Assembly: GCA_052387855.1 (NCBI GenBank)
Contig: JBQTIT010000021.1
Location: forward strand, 62,001 to 126,000
Length of the DNA: 64,000 nt
Direction of reading: 5' to 3'
DNA from: CAIYZT01 sp052387855
GTDB taxonomy: Bacteria; Pseudomonadota; Alphaproteobacteria; Rhodobacterales; Rhodobacteraceae
A model generated the notes under the pieces. That model saw only the letters and a program-made list of their open reading frames with translations. It searched no databases and had not been told where the DNA came from. The translations under genes were made by a program, and so were the position numbers. Shown in pieces: positions 43,434 to 52,481 of this stretch (within the stretch, counting starts at the first letter, position 1; each line of letters starts with the position of its first letter).

Positions 43434-43898
43434 ATGAAAACCTTCACCGCTACTCCGGCGGACATCGAGAAGAAGTGGATCCTGATCGACGCCGAGGGCG
43501 TTGTTCTGGGCCGCCTTGCCACGATCGTCGCCAACATCCTGCGCGGCAAGAACAAGCCGACCTTCACCCCCCACATGGACATGGGTGACAACGTCATCGT
43601 CATCAACGCCGACAAGGTGCAGATGACCGGCAAGAAGCGCGACGACAAGCGCTATTACTGGCACACCAACCACCCGGGCGGCATCAAGTTCCGTACCGCG
43701 CGTCAGGTGCTTGAGGGCAACCACCCCGAGCGTGTGGTCGAAAAGGCTGTCGAGCGGATGATCAGCCGCAACCGTCTGGGCCGTCAGCAGATGACGAACC
43801 TGCGCGTCTACGCCGGTGCAAGCCACGCCCACGAGGCGCAGCAGCCGACCGTTCTGGACGTCAAGGTCCTGAACCCCAAGAACACCCGGAGCGCATGA
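43434..43898 (+). CDS. rplM: 50S ribosomal protein L13
   Basis: The 154-aa protein is full length for L13. It starts MKTFTATPADIEKKW and carries the core GRLATIVANILRGKNKPTF, VQMTGKK and HTNHPGGIK blocks. It is an early-assembly large-subunit protein bound to 23S rRNA. The start at 43434 gives the family N-terminus. rpsI follows one base after the stop, the universal rplM-rpsI pair. Confidence 0.97.
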   Translation: MKTFTATPADIEKKWILIDAEGVVLGRLATIVANILRGKNKPTFTPHMDMGDNVIVINADKVQMTGKKRDDKRYYWHTNHPGGIKFRTARQVLEGNHPERVVEKAVERMISRNRLGRQQMTNLRVYAGASHAHEAQQPTVLDVKVLNPKNTRSA

Positions 43899-43899
43899 C

Positions 43900-44397
43900 A
43901 TGTCCGACATCAAATCCCTCGACGATCTGAAATCGGCCGTCTCCGCCGCCGCCCCGTCCGCGCCCGCCGCCCCCTCGGCGGCCCCGGTGCGGGTGCAGGT
44001 GCGTGACAAGCTGGGCCGCTCCTATGCCACCGGCAAGCGCAAGAACGCCGTCGCCCGCGTCTGGGTCAAGCCCGGCTCGGGCAAGGTCACGGTCAACGGC
44101 AAGGAAATGGCGGCCTATTTCGCCCGCCCGGTGCTGCAGATGATCCTCAAGCAGCCCTTTACCATCGCCAATGTCGAGGGCCAGTTCGACGTGGTGGCCA
44201 CGGTCGCCGGCGGCGGGCTTTCGGGCCAGGCCGGCGCGGTCAAGCACGGCATCTCCAAGGCGCTGCAGCTTTACGAGCCGACCCTGCGCGGCGCGCTGAA
44301 GGCCGCCGGCTTCCTGACCCGCGACAGCCGCGTTGTGGAACGCAAGAAGTACGGCAAGGCCAAGGCCCGCCGCAGCTTCCAGTTCTCCAAGCGCTGA
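43900..44397 (+). CDS. rpsI: 30S ribosomal protein S9
   Basis: The 165-aa protein has the S9 core SYATGKRKNAVARVWVKPGSG, VNGKEMAAYF, GGGLSGQAGAVKHGISKAL and the C-terminal tail ending FQFSKR, which reaches the decoding site. An Ala/Pro-rich N-terminal extension of about 30 residues is typical of alphaproteobacterial S9. A perfect 12-bp stem-loop follows 19 bases after the stop. Confidence 0.97.
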   Translation: MSDIKSLDDLKSAVSAAAPSAPAAPSAAPVRVQVRDKLGRSYATGKRKNAVARVWVKPGSGKVTVNGKEMAAYFARPVLQMILKQPFTIANVEGQFDVVATVAGGGLSGQAGAVKHGISKALQLYEPTLRGALKAAGFLTRDSRVVERKKYGKAKARRSFQFSKR

Positions 44398-44416
44398 TCC
44401 GGATTTCCATCGCTTC

Positions 44417-44444
44417 AAGGGGCGCGGCTTCTGCCGCGCCCCTT
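44417..44444 (+). terminator. Terminator after rpsI
   Basis: AAGGGGCGCGGC-TTCT-GCCGCGCCCCTT is a perfect 12-bp stem. The downstream sequence GGCATTTGG has only a short T-run. Confidence 0.65.
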
Positions 44445-44571
44445 GGCATTTGGCCCCCCTGTTGCCCTGCGGACTCACCCCGGCGCCCATCGCTGCCCAG
44501 GGTCCCGCGCAGGTTGACGGGGCAATGGCGCGGGCCCAGTCTGGCCTTGCAGGCAACCAAAGGGCCCAAGA

Positions 44572-44833
44572 ATGGGACAAGAGCATTGTTTTCACGCCCC
44601 CGGCGGGGGCGCGGATTTTCTGGGATGGCGGCGTGACCGGGCAGGGCGCATCCAGATCGTCTATGACGACTGCCGGCACACGCGCATGGTCTGGCACGCC
44701 CATGCCCAGGGTGACGCCGACCAGAGGCTGGACGAGGCGTTGTCGCAGGCCGTGACCGCCGGGCACGCGCGGGGTGATTCCGACCCTGCTTGAGGAACTG
44801 CGCAAGCGCGCGATCGGGATCAGCCGGGCCTGA
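44572..44833 (+). pseudogene. Possible small gene with a frameshift (hypothetical)
   Basis: From ATG 44572, behind an AAAGGG-type site, a frame of 73 codons is rich in charged residues with a plausible QIVYDDCRHTRMVWHAH segment. Near 44760 the protein-like pattern moves to the +1 frame, continuing RGVIPTLLEELRKRAIGIS and stopping at 44833. Joined, this gives a protein of about 85 aa. Similarity is not recognised, and the call rests only on the look of the two pieces. The rest of this 615-base gap (44398-45012) holds the rpsI terminator and the upstream region of the next ABC operon, with nothing else recognised. Confidence 0.22.
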
Positions 44834-45012
44834 CCCCGCCCGGGCCCCGGGCCGACCGCCGGCACGTCATCCGCTGCCCGCCGCCTTTCGGTTGATTTTT
44901 TCGTCCCAACGGCAAACATGGCTTGCGTCGGGCATCTTCATGCGCTTAATTTGATCAAATGTCGGGCGCCAGGCCCACCGGGTGGGTGTGCCCGGCAGAA
45001 CGGGGGGGCGGG

Positions 45013-46083
45013 ATGGCACGGGGCGGCCTTGGACAGCGCTACTTGAACGCAGAGGCCGTCAACGGTCTCAAGATGATTTCCCCCACCGCGCTTTATGCCA
45101 CGCTGCTGCTGGCGGTGCCGCTGGCGTTGATCCTGGCCTACAGCTTTCTGACCGATGGATACCTGACCATCGAGTATGTCCCCACCTTTGCCAACTATGT
45201 CGAGACCTGGACCAGCCCGGTCTTTGAAAAGGTGCTGATGCGCTCGCTGGGTATTTCGGCCGCCGTGACCGTCGCCACGGTCCTGACGGCCTTTCCCATC
45301 GCCTATTACGTCTCGTTCTACGTCGAGCCGTCGAAAAAGTCGCTGTGGCTGTTCCTGATCACCATCCCGTTCTGGACCAGCTACCTGATCCGGGTCTTTC
45401 TGTGGCTGGTGATCCTGGGCTACAACGGCGTCATCAACTCGTCCCTGATGGGCATCGGGCTGATCGACGAGCCGATCACGGCGATCCTGTACAACGCCAA
45501 TTCGGTGATCATCACCCTGGCCCATGCCTATGCGCCCTTCGCGATCCTGCCGATCTATGTGGCGCTGGAAAAGATCGACCGCTCGCTGCTCGAGGCGGGG
45601 CGTGACCTGGGCGAGAGCCCCTTCATGACCTTTGTGCGCGTCACGCTGCCCCTGTCCCTGCCGGGCGTGGTCTCGGCCATCATGATCGTCTTTATCCCGG
45701 TGATCGGCGACTATGTGACCCCCTCGCTGCTGGGCGGGCCCGAAGGGCGGATGGTGGCCAACCTGGTGCAACTGCAATATCTCAAGCTTGACAACTACCC
45801 GATGGGATCGGCGACGGCGGTGTCGTCGATGGCCATGGTCGGCATCACGCTGATCGCCGGCCTGGCGCAGGCGCGGCTTTTCAAGCGGGTCTATTCGGGC
45901 CTGATGCTGTCGACCAGCGCCGGCATCGCGTTTCTGGTCGCGCTGGCGGCGGGGGCGCTGTTCCTTGGCGCCTGCATCGTCGTCGGCATGCTGGTGGCGG
46001 ACACCTTCTTTGCCAGCGTGCTGGCCGTGGCGCTGGGGCATCTTGCGCTGCTTGTCTGGCTCAAGCGTCGGGAGGCCAGGTGA
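45013..46083 (+). CDS. Polyamine-type ABC transporter permease (PotB-like), extended C-terminus
   Basis: A 356-aa permease, about 70 residues longer than typical PotB. The normal core has six segments and the EAA loop LLEAGRDLGESPFMTFVRVTLPLSLPG. After the sixth segment it continues with two further hydrophobic stretches (near IAFLVALAAGALFLGACIVV and ASVLAVALGHLALLVWL). The start at 45013 follows a G-rich site; an alternative ATG lies at 44959. First gene of permease-permease-ATPase. No binding protein gene is adjacent. Confidence 0.85.
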   Translation: MARGGLGQRYLNAEAVNGLKMISPTALYATLLLAVPLALILAYSFLTDGYLTIEYVPTFANYVETWTSPVFEKVLMRSLGISAAVTVATVLTAFPIAYYVSFYVEPSKKSLWLFLITIPFWTSYLIRVFLWLVILGYNGVINSSLMGIGLIDEPITAILYNANSVIITLAHAYAPFAILPIYVALEKIDRSLLEAGRDLGESPFMTFVRVTLPLSLPGVVSAIMIVFIPVIGDYVTPSLLGGPEGRMVANLVQLQYLKLDNYPMGSATAVSSMAMVGITLIAGLAQARLFKRVYSGLMLSTSAGIAFLVALAAGALFLGACIVVGMLVADTFFASVLAVALGHLALLVWLKRREAR

Positions 46084-46889
46084 TGAAGGGTCGCGGGTTT
46101 CAGGTCTATGCCTTTGTCTATCTGCTCTTTCTCTATGCGCCGATCCTGCTCTTGCCGATCTTCGCCTTCAACGATGCCGCGATCATCGCCTTTCCGCTGT
46201 CGGGCGCCACGACCAGGTGGTTCGAGGCGCTCTGGGTCGAACCGGCGCTGTGGGACGCGGCGCAGAACTCGCTGATCGTGGCGGTGTCCTCGGCCATCCT
46301 GGCGACCTCGCTGGGCATTTTCGCGGCGCGCGCCAGCACGCGCTACAGCTTTCCCGGCAAGTCGGGCATCCTGGGCATGATCATGCTGCCGCTGGTCCTG
46401 CCCGAGATCATCCTTGCCGTGGCGCTTTTGGTGCTGCTGCTTGGTCTTGGCGTGCCGCTGAGCCTTTTCACCGTGATGCTGGGCCATGTGCTGGTCTGCA
46501 CGCCCTTTTCCATCGCCATCCTGTCGGCGGCGTTCCAGTCGCTCGACAAGTCGCTGGAAGAGGCGTCCTACGATCTGGGCGAGGGGCCGGTTTCCACCTT
46601 CTGGCTGGTGATCCTGCCCCTGGTCATGCCCGGCATCATCTCGTCCCTGCTGATCACCTTCACGATCTCGCTTGACGAATTCATCATGGCCTTCTTCCTG
46701 GCCGGAACCGAGACGACGCTGCCGGTCTACATCTTCTCGCAGTTCCGCTTTCCGCAGGCCGTGCCCGTCATCATGGCGCTGGGGACCATCCTGGTCCTTC
46801 TGTCCATCACCCTTCTTTCCATCGCAGAATACTTCCGCCGGCGCGGCATCGCGCGCACTGGCGGCAAGGATACCGGAGGCTTCCTGTGA
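46083..46889 (+). CDS. Polyamine-type ABC transporter permease (PotC-like)
   Basis: A 268-aa permease with six hydrophobic segments (first VYAFVYLLFLYAPILLLPI), the EAA loop LEEASYDLGEGPVSTFWLVILPLVMPG and the following TISLDEFIMAFFLAGTETTLP block. The start ATG shares one base with the stop of the preceding gene (TGATG), so the two permeases are translationally coupled. The ATPase start overlaps its stop by 4 bases. Confidence 0.88.
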   Translation: MKGRGFQVYAFVYLLFLYAPILLLPIFAFNDAAIIAFPLSGATTRWFEALWVEPALWDAAQNSLIVAVSSAILATSLGIFAARASTRYSFPGKSGILGMIMLPLVLPEIILAVALLVLLLGLGVPLSLFTVMLGHVLVCTPFSIAILSAAFQSLDKSLEEASYDLGEGPVSTFWLVILPLVMPGIISSLLITFTISLDEFIMAFFLAGTETTLPVYIFSQFRFPQAVPVIMALGTILVLLSITLLSIAEYFRRRGIARTGGKDTGGFL

Positions 46890-47989
46890 CCTTTTCCGAA
46901 GACAAACCGACGATGATCGAATTCCGGGACGTCCAGAAGTATTATGGCGATTATCACGCCCTTCGCGGGATCACCGCCACGATCCGGGCGGGCGAGTTCT
47001 TTTCGCTGCTGGGCCCCTCGGGCTGCGGCAAGACCACGCTTTTGCGCACCATCGCGGGGTTCGAGGGCATCTCTTCGGGCGCGGTGCTGATCGACGGGCG
47101 CGACATGAAGGACGTGCCGGCCAACAAGCGGCCGACCAACATGGTGTTCCAGTCCTACGCGATCTTTCCGCACCTGACCGTGGCCGAGAACGTGGGCTTT
47201 GGCCTGCGCAAGGACCCGCGCACCAAGGAGGAAAAGGCCAGGGCGGTTGCCGAGGCTTTGGACATGGTGGGGCTCAAGGGCTTTGGCGCCCGCGCCGCGC
47301 ATGCGCTGTCGGGCGGCCAGCGCCAGCGCGTCGCGCTGGCCCGGGCGCTGATCCTGAAACCCAAGGTGCTGCTGCTGGACGAGCCGCTGTCGGCGCTGGA
47401 CAAGAAGATGCGCGAGCAGATGCAGGTCGAGCTGATCAAGCTGCAACGCCAGGTCGGCATCACCTTCATCCTGGTCACCCACGACCAGGAAGAGGCGCTG
47501 GTCATGTCCGACCGCATCGCGGTGATGTTCGACGGCGAGATCGCCCAGCTTGACGACCCCGAAACGCTGTACCGCCGCCCCGCCAGCCGCCGCGTGGCCG
47601 ATTTCATCGGCACGATGAATTTCCTGCCCTCAACGATCCTGGGCCAGACCGAGGCCGCCATCTTGGTCGAGGCGCCCGGGTTTGGCCGGTTCTCGGTCGC
47701 GCCCGGGCAGGCCGCCGCAAAGGCGGCGGGCGAGGAGACCGCCGTCGGCTTCCGGCCCGAAACGCTGACCATCCTGTTCGACGACCAAAAGCCCGCCGGA
47801 CGCGAGGCGATGGCCACGGTCGAGGAGGTGGTCTATTACGGCGACATGACCTATTACGACATCCGGCTTGACGGCGCGCCGGTCGCGCTGCGCCTGTCGA
47901 TGCGCAACATCCCCGGCCGCCCGGTGCTCGACATCGGCGCCCGCGCCCGCGTGGGCTGGAGCGCCGAGGCGCTGGTCCTGTTCCGGTGA
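46886..47989 (+). CDS. Polyamine-type ABC transporter ATP-binding protein (PotA-like)
   Basis: A 367-aa ATPase with Walker A GPSGCGKTT (43-51), LSGGQRQRVALARAL, Walker B VLLLDEPLSALD, switch VTHDQEEAL, and a C-terminal TOBE domain. The start is GTG at 46886 in a GTGA overlap with the permease; an internal ATG at 46913 is the alternative. Its own stop overlaps the next gene (GTGA). It is a paralogue of the ATPase at 31594 but clearly distinct in sequence. Confidence 0.88.
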   Translation: MTFSEDKPTMIEFRDVQKYYGDYHALRGITATIRAGEFFSLLGPSGCGKTTLLRTIAGFEGISSGAVLIDGRDMKDVPANKRPTNMVFQSYAIFPHLTVAENVGFGLRKDPRTKEEKARAVAEALDMVGLKGFGARAAHALSGGQRQRVALARALILKPKVLLLDEPLSALDKKMREQMQVELIKLQRQVGITFILVTHDQEEALVMSDRIAVMFDGEIAQLDDPETLYRRPASRRVADFIGTMNFLPSTILGQTEAAILVEAPGFGRFSVAPGQAAAKAAGEETAVGFRPETLTILFDDQKPAGREAMATVEEVVYYGDMTYYDIRLDGAPVALRLSMRNIPGRPVLDIGARARVGWSAEALVLFR

Positions 47990-49002
47990 CCCCCGGCGCG
48001 GTGCGTCCCGCACGCTGGCTGACGACGGCCCGGCTTGACGCGCTGCCGCCGACCCTGTTCCTGCACGCCAGGGACCGTCTGGCCGAGGGGCTGGCGGCGC
48101 GCCATTTCCGGCTCTTGTCCGCGCTGGTGGATCATGCCCGGCACAGGGGGATGGAGGCCGAGATCGTCGGCTTCAGCCCCGAGGGTCAGGAACGGGCGAT
48201 CCGGCAGGGCGGGCATTGCCACATCTTCATGGATGACCGGCCCGCCTATGGCGCCAACACGCTGCACTGCGTGCCCTCGTACCTGCACGATTACTGGTTC
48301 TTTGACGAGATCGGCAGCCGCAACAATTCGCTGATGCGCCTGCACCGGTTCGATCCGCGCCCGATGTCGGGCGACTACGCGCGTGAGGTTCATGCCCGCC
48401 TCTACGCCCGCTTTGTCGAGACCAACCGCTCCAAACTGCCGCAGGCGCCGCGCGGCGCGCGGCTGACCGAGGGCGCCTTGTGCTTTTTCGCGCAGGACTT
48501 TTCCGCGCCGCGCCATCACCGGCATTACTTGAGCGCGCCGCAGATGATCGAGGCGGCCATCGCGGCGCGGGGCGGGCGCAAGCTGTACATCAAGCCGCAT
48601 CCGAACCAGCCGGTGCACGAGCTTGAGGTTCTGGCCCGTTACCACGCCCCGAAGCAGGGCATCGAGGTGACGCAGGCGTCGATCCACGATCTGCTGGCGG
48701 TGGCCGGATGCGTGCTGACCCTGTCGTCAGCCGTGGGGTTCGAGGCCTTTTTGCACAAGAAGCCGGTGGTTCTGGGCGGGCAGACCGATTTCTGGCAGAA
48801 CGCGGTCACCCTGACCGACCCCGCGCGCATGGCCGCCGCGCTGGCCGAGGCGATGACGCGCCGCTGGTATCCGGAAAAGTTCCTGGTCTGGTACCTGCGC
48901 CACATGTGTGTCGAGGACAGCGAAGCGGCGCTGCCGCGCGTGTTGCAGCGGCTGCACCGCAAGGGATTTCTCTGGGCCGACGCCGGCGCGGGCTGGTTCT
49001 GA
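47986..49002 (+). CDS. Capsule polysaccharide export/Kdo-transferase-like protein (KpsC/KpsS family)
   Basis: A 338-aa soluble protein resembling the PF05159 capsule biosynthesis family. Visible family segments are the GT-B-like YIKPHPNQPVHELEVL and SSAVGFEAFLHKKPVVLGG, where a sugar nucleotide would bind. KpsC and KpsS add Kdo to the capsule lipid anchor, so a Kdo-transfer role is possible, in line with kdsA and kpsE/kpsT 7-10 kb away. It starts with GTG overlapping the ATPase stop, so it is part of the second ABC operon. Family assignment is moderate. Confidence 0.7.
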   Translation: MTPGAVRPARWLTTARLDALPPTLFLHARDRLAEGLAARHFRLLSALVDHARHRGMEAEIVGFSPEGQERAIRQGGHCHIFMDDRPAYGANTLHCVPSYLHDYWFFDEIGSRNNSLMRLHRFDPRPMSGDYAREVHARLYARFVETNRSKLPQAPRGARLTEGALCFFAQDFSAPRHHRHYLSAPQMIEAAIAARGGRKLYIKPHPNQPVHELEVLARYHAPKQGIEVTQASIHDLLAVAGCVLTLSSAVGFEAFLHKKPVVLGGQTDFWQNAVTLTDPARMAAALAEAMTRRWYPEKFLVWYLRHMCVEDSEAALPRVLQRLHRKGFLWADAGAGWF

Positions 49003-49027
49003 GCCGCGCCGGCCGCGGGGGGCGGGA

Positions 49028-49099
49028 CGGGGGTTTTCCACCCCCGGGCGCCTTTGGGGCAAAGGCGCCTCCCCCGGAGGATATTTTGCCAAAGTGAAA
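49028..49099 (-). repeat. Intergenic palindromic element, copy 2
   Basis: Read on the minus strand it starts TTTCACTTTGGCAAAATATCC, then a G-run, a GGCGCCTTT/AAAGGCGCC stem, and the hairpin CGGGGGT-GGAAA-ACCCCCG. The order of parts matches copy 1 (4711-4790). It lies between the convergent capsule gene and tkt. Confidence 0.6.
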
Positions 49100-49122
49100 G
49101 AGCGGCCGCCGCTATCGGCAGC

Positions 49123-51138
49123 TCAGAGCAGCGCCTTTGCCTTTTGCACCGCCGCCTCGGCGGTGATGCCGAATTCGCGGTAGAGCCGGTCATAGGGTGC
49201 CGAGGCGCCGAAGGTGGACATGCCGACGAAATCGGCCTTGGCCTCGCGGCCGCGCTCGCCCAGAAGCCAGCGGTCCCAGCCCTGGCGCACCCCGGCCTCG
49301 ATGCCGATGCGTACCGGGCCGGCGGGCAGGACGCGGCGGCGATAGGCCCCGTCCTGGGCGGCGAAAAGCTCCATCGAGGGCATCGAGACCACGCGGGTGC
49401 CGATGCCGTCGGCTTCCAGAAGCGCGCGGGCCTTGATCGCGATCTCGACCTCCGATCCGGTGGCGATCAGGATCACCTTGCGCGCGCCGGTCGCCTCGGC
49501 CAGCACATAGGCGCCGCGTGCCGACAGGTTCTGCGCCTTGTGCTCGCGCCGCACCGCGACCAGGTTCTGCCGCGACAGCGCCATGACCGAGGGGGTCCGC
49601 GTCTGCGAAAAGGCGATTTCCCAGCATTCGGCCACCTCGACCAGATCGGCCGGGCGCAGAACCAGCGTGTTGGGCGTTGCGCGGCTGATCGCCAGATGTT
49701 CGACCGGCTGGTGCGTCGGGCCATCCTCGCCCAGACCGATGGAATCGTGGGTCATCACATAGACCACCGGCAGGCCCATCAGCGCCGAAAGCCGCATCGC
49801 CGGGCGGGCATAGTCGGTGAAGCACATGAAGGTGCCCGAATAGGGCCGCACGCCGCCATGCAGCGCCATGCCGTTCATCGCGGCGGCCATGCCATGCTCG
49901 CGGATGCCCCAGTACATGTAGCGGCCCTTGCGGTCCTCGGGGGTAAAGGTGCCCAGATCGGCGGTCCTGGTGTTGTTCGAGCCGGTCAGGTCGGCCGAGC
50001 CGCCGAAGGTTTCGCCCAGGATCGGGTTGATGACGTTCAGCACCTTTTCCGAGGCGCTGCGGCTGGCCAGCTTGGCGCCCTCTGCCGCCGCAGACTTGCG
50101 CAACGCGCGCAGGGCCGGCGCCAGGCGGGCAGGAACGCCGCCGGCGAAGATGCGGGCGAATTCGGCCTGACGGGCCGGGGAAAGGGCGGCGAGCCGCGTC
50201 TCCCATGCCGCGCGGTCGGCTGCGCCGCGGGCGCCGATCGCCTCCCACTGGGCCTTGATAGGGGCGGGCACCTCGAAGGCGGCGGCGGTCCATCCATAGG
50301 CCTCTTTCGCGGCCTTGAGCTGGGCCGCGTCGGTCAGCGCGCCGTGGCCCTTGGAGGTGTCCTGCGCCGCATGTCCCAGCGCGATATGGGTCTTGCAGGC
50401 GATCAGCGCGGGCCGGGGTGAGGCCTTGGCGGCGCTGAGGGCGCGGTCGATGTCGTCCGGGTCATGCCCGTCGCAGGCGAACACATCCCAGCCCGAGGCG
50501 GCAAAGCGCGCCCGCTGGTCGGTGACATCCGAAAGCGAGACCTTGCCGTCGATGGTGATGCCGTTGTCGTCCCAGAGCACGATCAGCCGGGAAAGCTGCT
50601 GGCGGCCGGCGATGCCGATGGCTTCCTGGCTCACGCCCTCCATCAGGCAGCCGTCGCCGGCGATGACATAGGTGAAATGGTCCTGGATCCTTGCCCCCCA
50701 GCGGGCGCGCAGATGCGCCTCGGCCATGGCAAAGCCGACGGCGTTGGCGATGCCCTGACCCAGCGGGCCGGTCGTGGTCTCGATCCCCGGCGCGTGGCCA
50801 TATTCGGGATGGCCGGCGGTGCTGTGGCCCCACTGGCGAAAGGCGCGGATCTCGTCCATCGTCATGCCGGCATAGCCGGTCAGGTGCAGCAGCGAATAGA
50901 GCAGCATCGAGCCATGGCCGGCCGACAGGATGAAGCGGTCGCGGTCGGGCCAGGCGGGCGCGGAGGCATCAAACTTCAGATGCTTTTCAAACAGCACCGT
51001 GGCCACGTCGGCCATGCCCATCGGCATGCCGGAATGGCCCGAATTTGCCGCCGCCACGGCGTCGAGCGTCAGCGTGCGGATCGCGGCGGCGCGCATCCAG
51101 TGGTCGGGGTGACGGGCGCGAAGCGTTGCGATGTCCAA
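49123..51138 (-). CDS. tkt: Transketolase
   Basis: Thiamine-diphosphate enzyme that transfers two-carbon units in the pentose phosphate pathway and, in autotrophs, the Calvin cycle. The 671-aa protein has AANSGHSGMPMG at the start, the ThDP motif GDGCLMEGVSQE...WDDNGITIDG, the second-domain IREHGMAAAMNG and FSQTRTPSV blocks. No ATG gives a full N-terminus: the best start is TTG at 51138 (AGGA nine bases upstream), encoding M-DIATLRARHPDHW. An ATG 13 codons later is the alternative. The frame extends to 52056 without transketolase similarity. Single gene. Confidence 0.94.
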   Translation of the reverse strand: MDIATLRARHPDHWMRAAAIRTLTLDAVAAANSGHSGMPMGMADVATVLFEKHLKFDASAPAWPDRDRFILSAGHGSMLLYSLLHLTGYAGMTMDEIRAFRQWGHSTAGHPEYGHAPGIETTTGPLGQGIANAVGFAMAEAHLRARWGARIQDHFTYVIAGDGCLMEGVSQEAIGIAGRQQLSRLIVLWDDNGITIDGKVSLSDVTDQRARFAASGWDVFACDGHDPDDIDRALSAAKASPRPALIACKTHIALGHAAQDTSKGHGALTDAAQLKAAKEAYGWTAAAFEVPAPIKAQWEAIGARGAADRAAWETRLAALSPARQAEFARIFAGGVPARLAPALRALRKSAAAEGAKLASRSASEKVLNVINPILGETFGGSADLTGSNNTRTADLGTFTPEDRKGRYMYWGIREHGMAAAMNGMALHGGVRPYSGTFMCFTDYARPAMRLSALMGLPVVYVMTHDSIGLGEDGPTHQPVEHLAISRATPNTLVLRPADLVEVAECWEIAFSQTRTPSVMALSRQNLVAVRREHKAQNLSARGAYVLAEATGARKVILIATGSEVEIAIKARALLEADGIGTRVVSMPSMELFAAQDGAYRRRVLPAGPVRIGIEAGVRQGWDRWLLGERGREAKADFVGMSTFGASAPYDRLYREFGITAEAAVQKAKALL

Positions 51139-51330
51139 GTCGGTAATCCTGCGAAAGGGAATGGGCTGCCCGTGAATACCAGCCCGGGCGGCAAGTTCAA
51201 GCGCGCAGGGACCGCGTGCGGCGGAAAGGGACGGCAGAGGGCGCAGGTTTGGGCTAAGATCGGGCTTGACGGGCGGGGTCGCGATTCGCACCCTTGTCGA
51301 CAGGGCAGCTTGAGCGGGGATCGGGGCAGG

Positions 51331-51732
51331 ATGCAGGACGTCACGGATCTTGAACGGCGCATCATTGCCGCGCTGGAACGCATCGCGCGGGCGGCGGTGC
51401 CGGCCCGGGCCGATCTGGCGCCTTCGGGCGGAGCGGTGGACGCGGGCGGTCTGGCCGAGGCGCTGGAGCAGGAGCGGCGGGCAAGGGCAGAGGCGCAGCG
51501 CCGGCTGGACGAGCTTGCCGCCCGCCAGAGCGAGGCGGCGCAGACCCATGCGGCCGAGATCGCCGCGCTCAAGGCGCTTCATGCCACGCAGTCGCGCGAT
51601 CTGGTGGCGCTGGCCGAGCGGCTCAAGTCCGATCTGGCGGCGCTGCGGGCCGAGCGGGGGGCCGAAGCCGCCGAGGTGTCGCGTATCCTGGCCGCCCTTG
51701 GCCCCTTGGTGCAGGAGGCGCAGAATGCCTGA
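51331..51732 (+). CDS. Coiled-coil hypothetical protein upstream of zapA
   Basis: A 133-aa protein, almost entirely alpha-helical and charged, with heptad patterns (LEQERRARAEAQRRLDEL; AERLKSDLAALRAERGA). No signal sequence. The start follows GGGGCAGG. It overlaps zapA by 8 bases, so it is probably linked to cell division or Z-ring-associated assembly, which is inferred from position only. Confidence 0.7.
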   Translation: MQDVTDLERRIIAALERIARAAVPARADLAPSGGAVDAGGLAEALEQERRARAEAQRRLDELAARQSEAAQTHAAEIAALKALHATQSRDLVALAERLKSDLAALRAERGAEAAEVSRILAALGPLVQEAQNA

Positions 51733-52090
51733 GGTGACCATTACCGTGGGCGGCCGGCCCTTTGTCGTGGCCTGCCAGGACGGCGAGGAGCATTTCCTGC
51801 ACTCGGCCGCCAGGATGCTGGATGGCGAGGCGGGGCCGCTGACCGCCGCGATGGGCCGCCTGCCCGAGGCGCGGATGCTGCTGATGTCGGGGCTGATGCT
51901 GGCCGACCGCACCGCCGCCGTCGAGGACGAGAACCGCACGCTCAAGGCCCGCCTGGCCGAGACGGAGGCCCGCCTTGCCGGCCGGCAAGAGGCGCTGGCG
52001 AACCCGGCCGAGGTCATCGAAACCCTGGCCGAACTTGCCGCCCGCGCCGAGGCCATCGCCGACCGGCTCGACCAGCGGGGCCCCGACTGA
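51725..52090 (+). CDS. zapA: Cell division protein ZapA
   Basis: The 121-aa protein has the ZapA N-terminal beta domain EVTITVGGRPFVVACQDGEEHFL and a C-terminal coiled coil. ZapA tetramers cross-link FtsZ filaments at the division site. The start at 51725 was chosen for the family N-terminus. It overlaps the upstream coiled-coil gene by 8 bases. Confidence 0.85.
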   Translation: MPEVTITVGGRPFVVACQDGEEHFLHSAARMLDGEAGPLTAAMGRLPEARMLLMSGLMLADRTAAVEDENRTLKARLAETEARLAGRQEALANPAEVIETLAELAARAEAIADRLDQRGPD

Positions 52091-52110
52091 CGGGTCCCAG
52101 CCTGCGCCGC

Positions 52111-52470
52111 TCAGGCGTTGGCTTGACGGATCTTGTCGGCGGCGGACTTGTTGAACTTGACGCCCTTGGAGTCCAACAGCGTGTCAAGCTCGCCCGACAG
52201 GGTCATCTCGATGGCGATGTCGCAGCCGCCGATGAACTCTCCCTTGACGTAAAGCTGCGGGATGGTCGGCCAGTCGCTGTATTCCTTGATGCCCTGCCGG
52301 ATCTCGGCATCGGCGAGCACGTTGACGTCGGTGTAATCGACGCCAAGATAGTTGAGGATTCCCGCCACCTTGGACGAAAACCCGCATTGCGGCATCATCT
52401 TGGTGCCCTTCATGAACAGAACCACGTCGTTCTTGGTCACGGTATCCCTGATCTGGTCTTGTGCGGTCAT
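52111..52470 (-). CDS. grxD: Monothiol glutaredoxin (Grx4/GrxD type)
   Basis: A 119-aa CGFS-type glutaredoxin with QCGFSSK (Cys29) and the TIPQLYVKGEFIGGCDI block. These proteins bind a [2Fe-2S] cluster with glutathione and carry or deliver Fe-S clusters with BolA. AAGGA precedes the start. It follows bolA after 11 bases on the minus strand, the usual pair. Confidence 0.93.
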   Translation of the reverse strand: MTAQDQIRDTVTKNDVVLFMKGTKMMPQCGFSSKVAGILNYLGVDYTDVNVLADAEIRQGIKEYSDWPTIPQLYVKGEFIGGCDIAIEMTLSGELDTLLDSKGVKFNKSAADKIRQANA

Positions 52471-52481
52471 GTGAAGTCCTT

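Noticed and set aside
43861..44919. Minus-strand frame of 352 codons behind and across rpsI.
   Set aside because: Mostly antisense to rpsI, His/Gly/Arg-rich and without a recognisable domain.
49028..49099. Palindromic element considered as a plain gene-specific terminator.
   Set aside because: The AT-box and order of parts recur at two other loci, so a repeat family is the better description, although terminator activity is likely.
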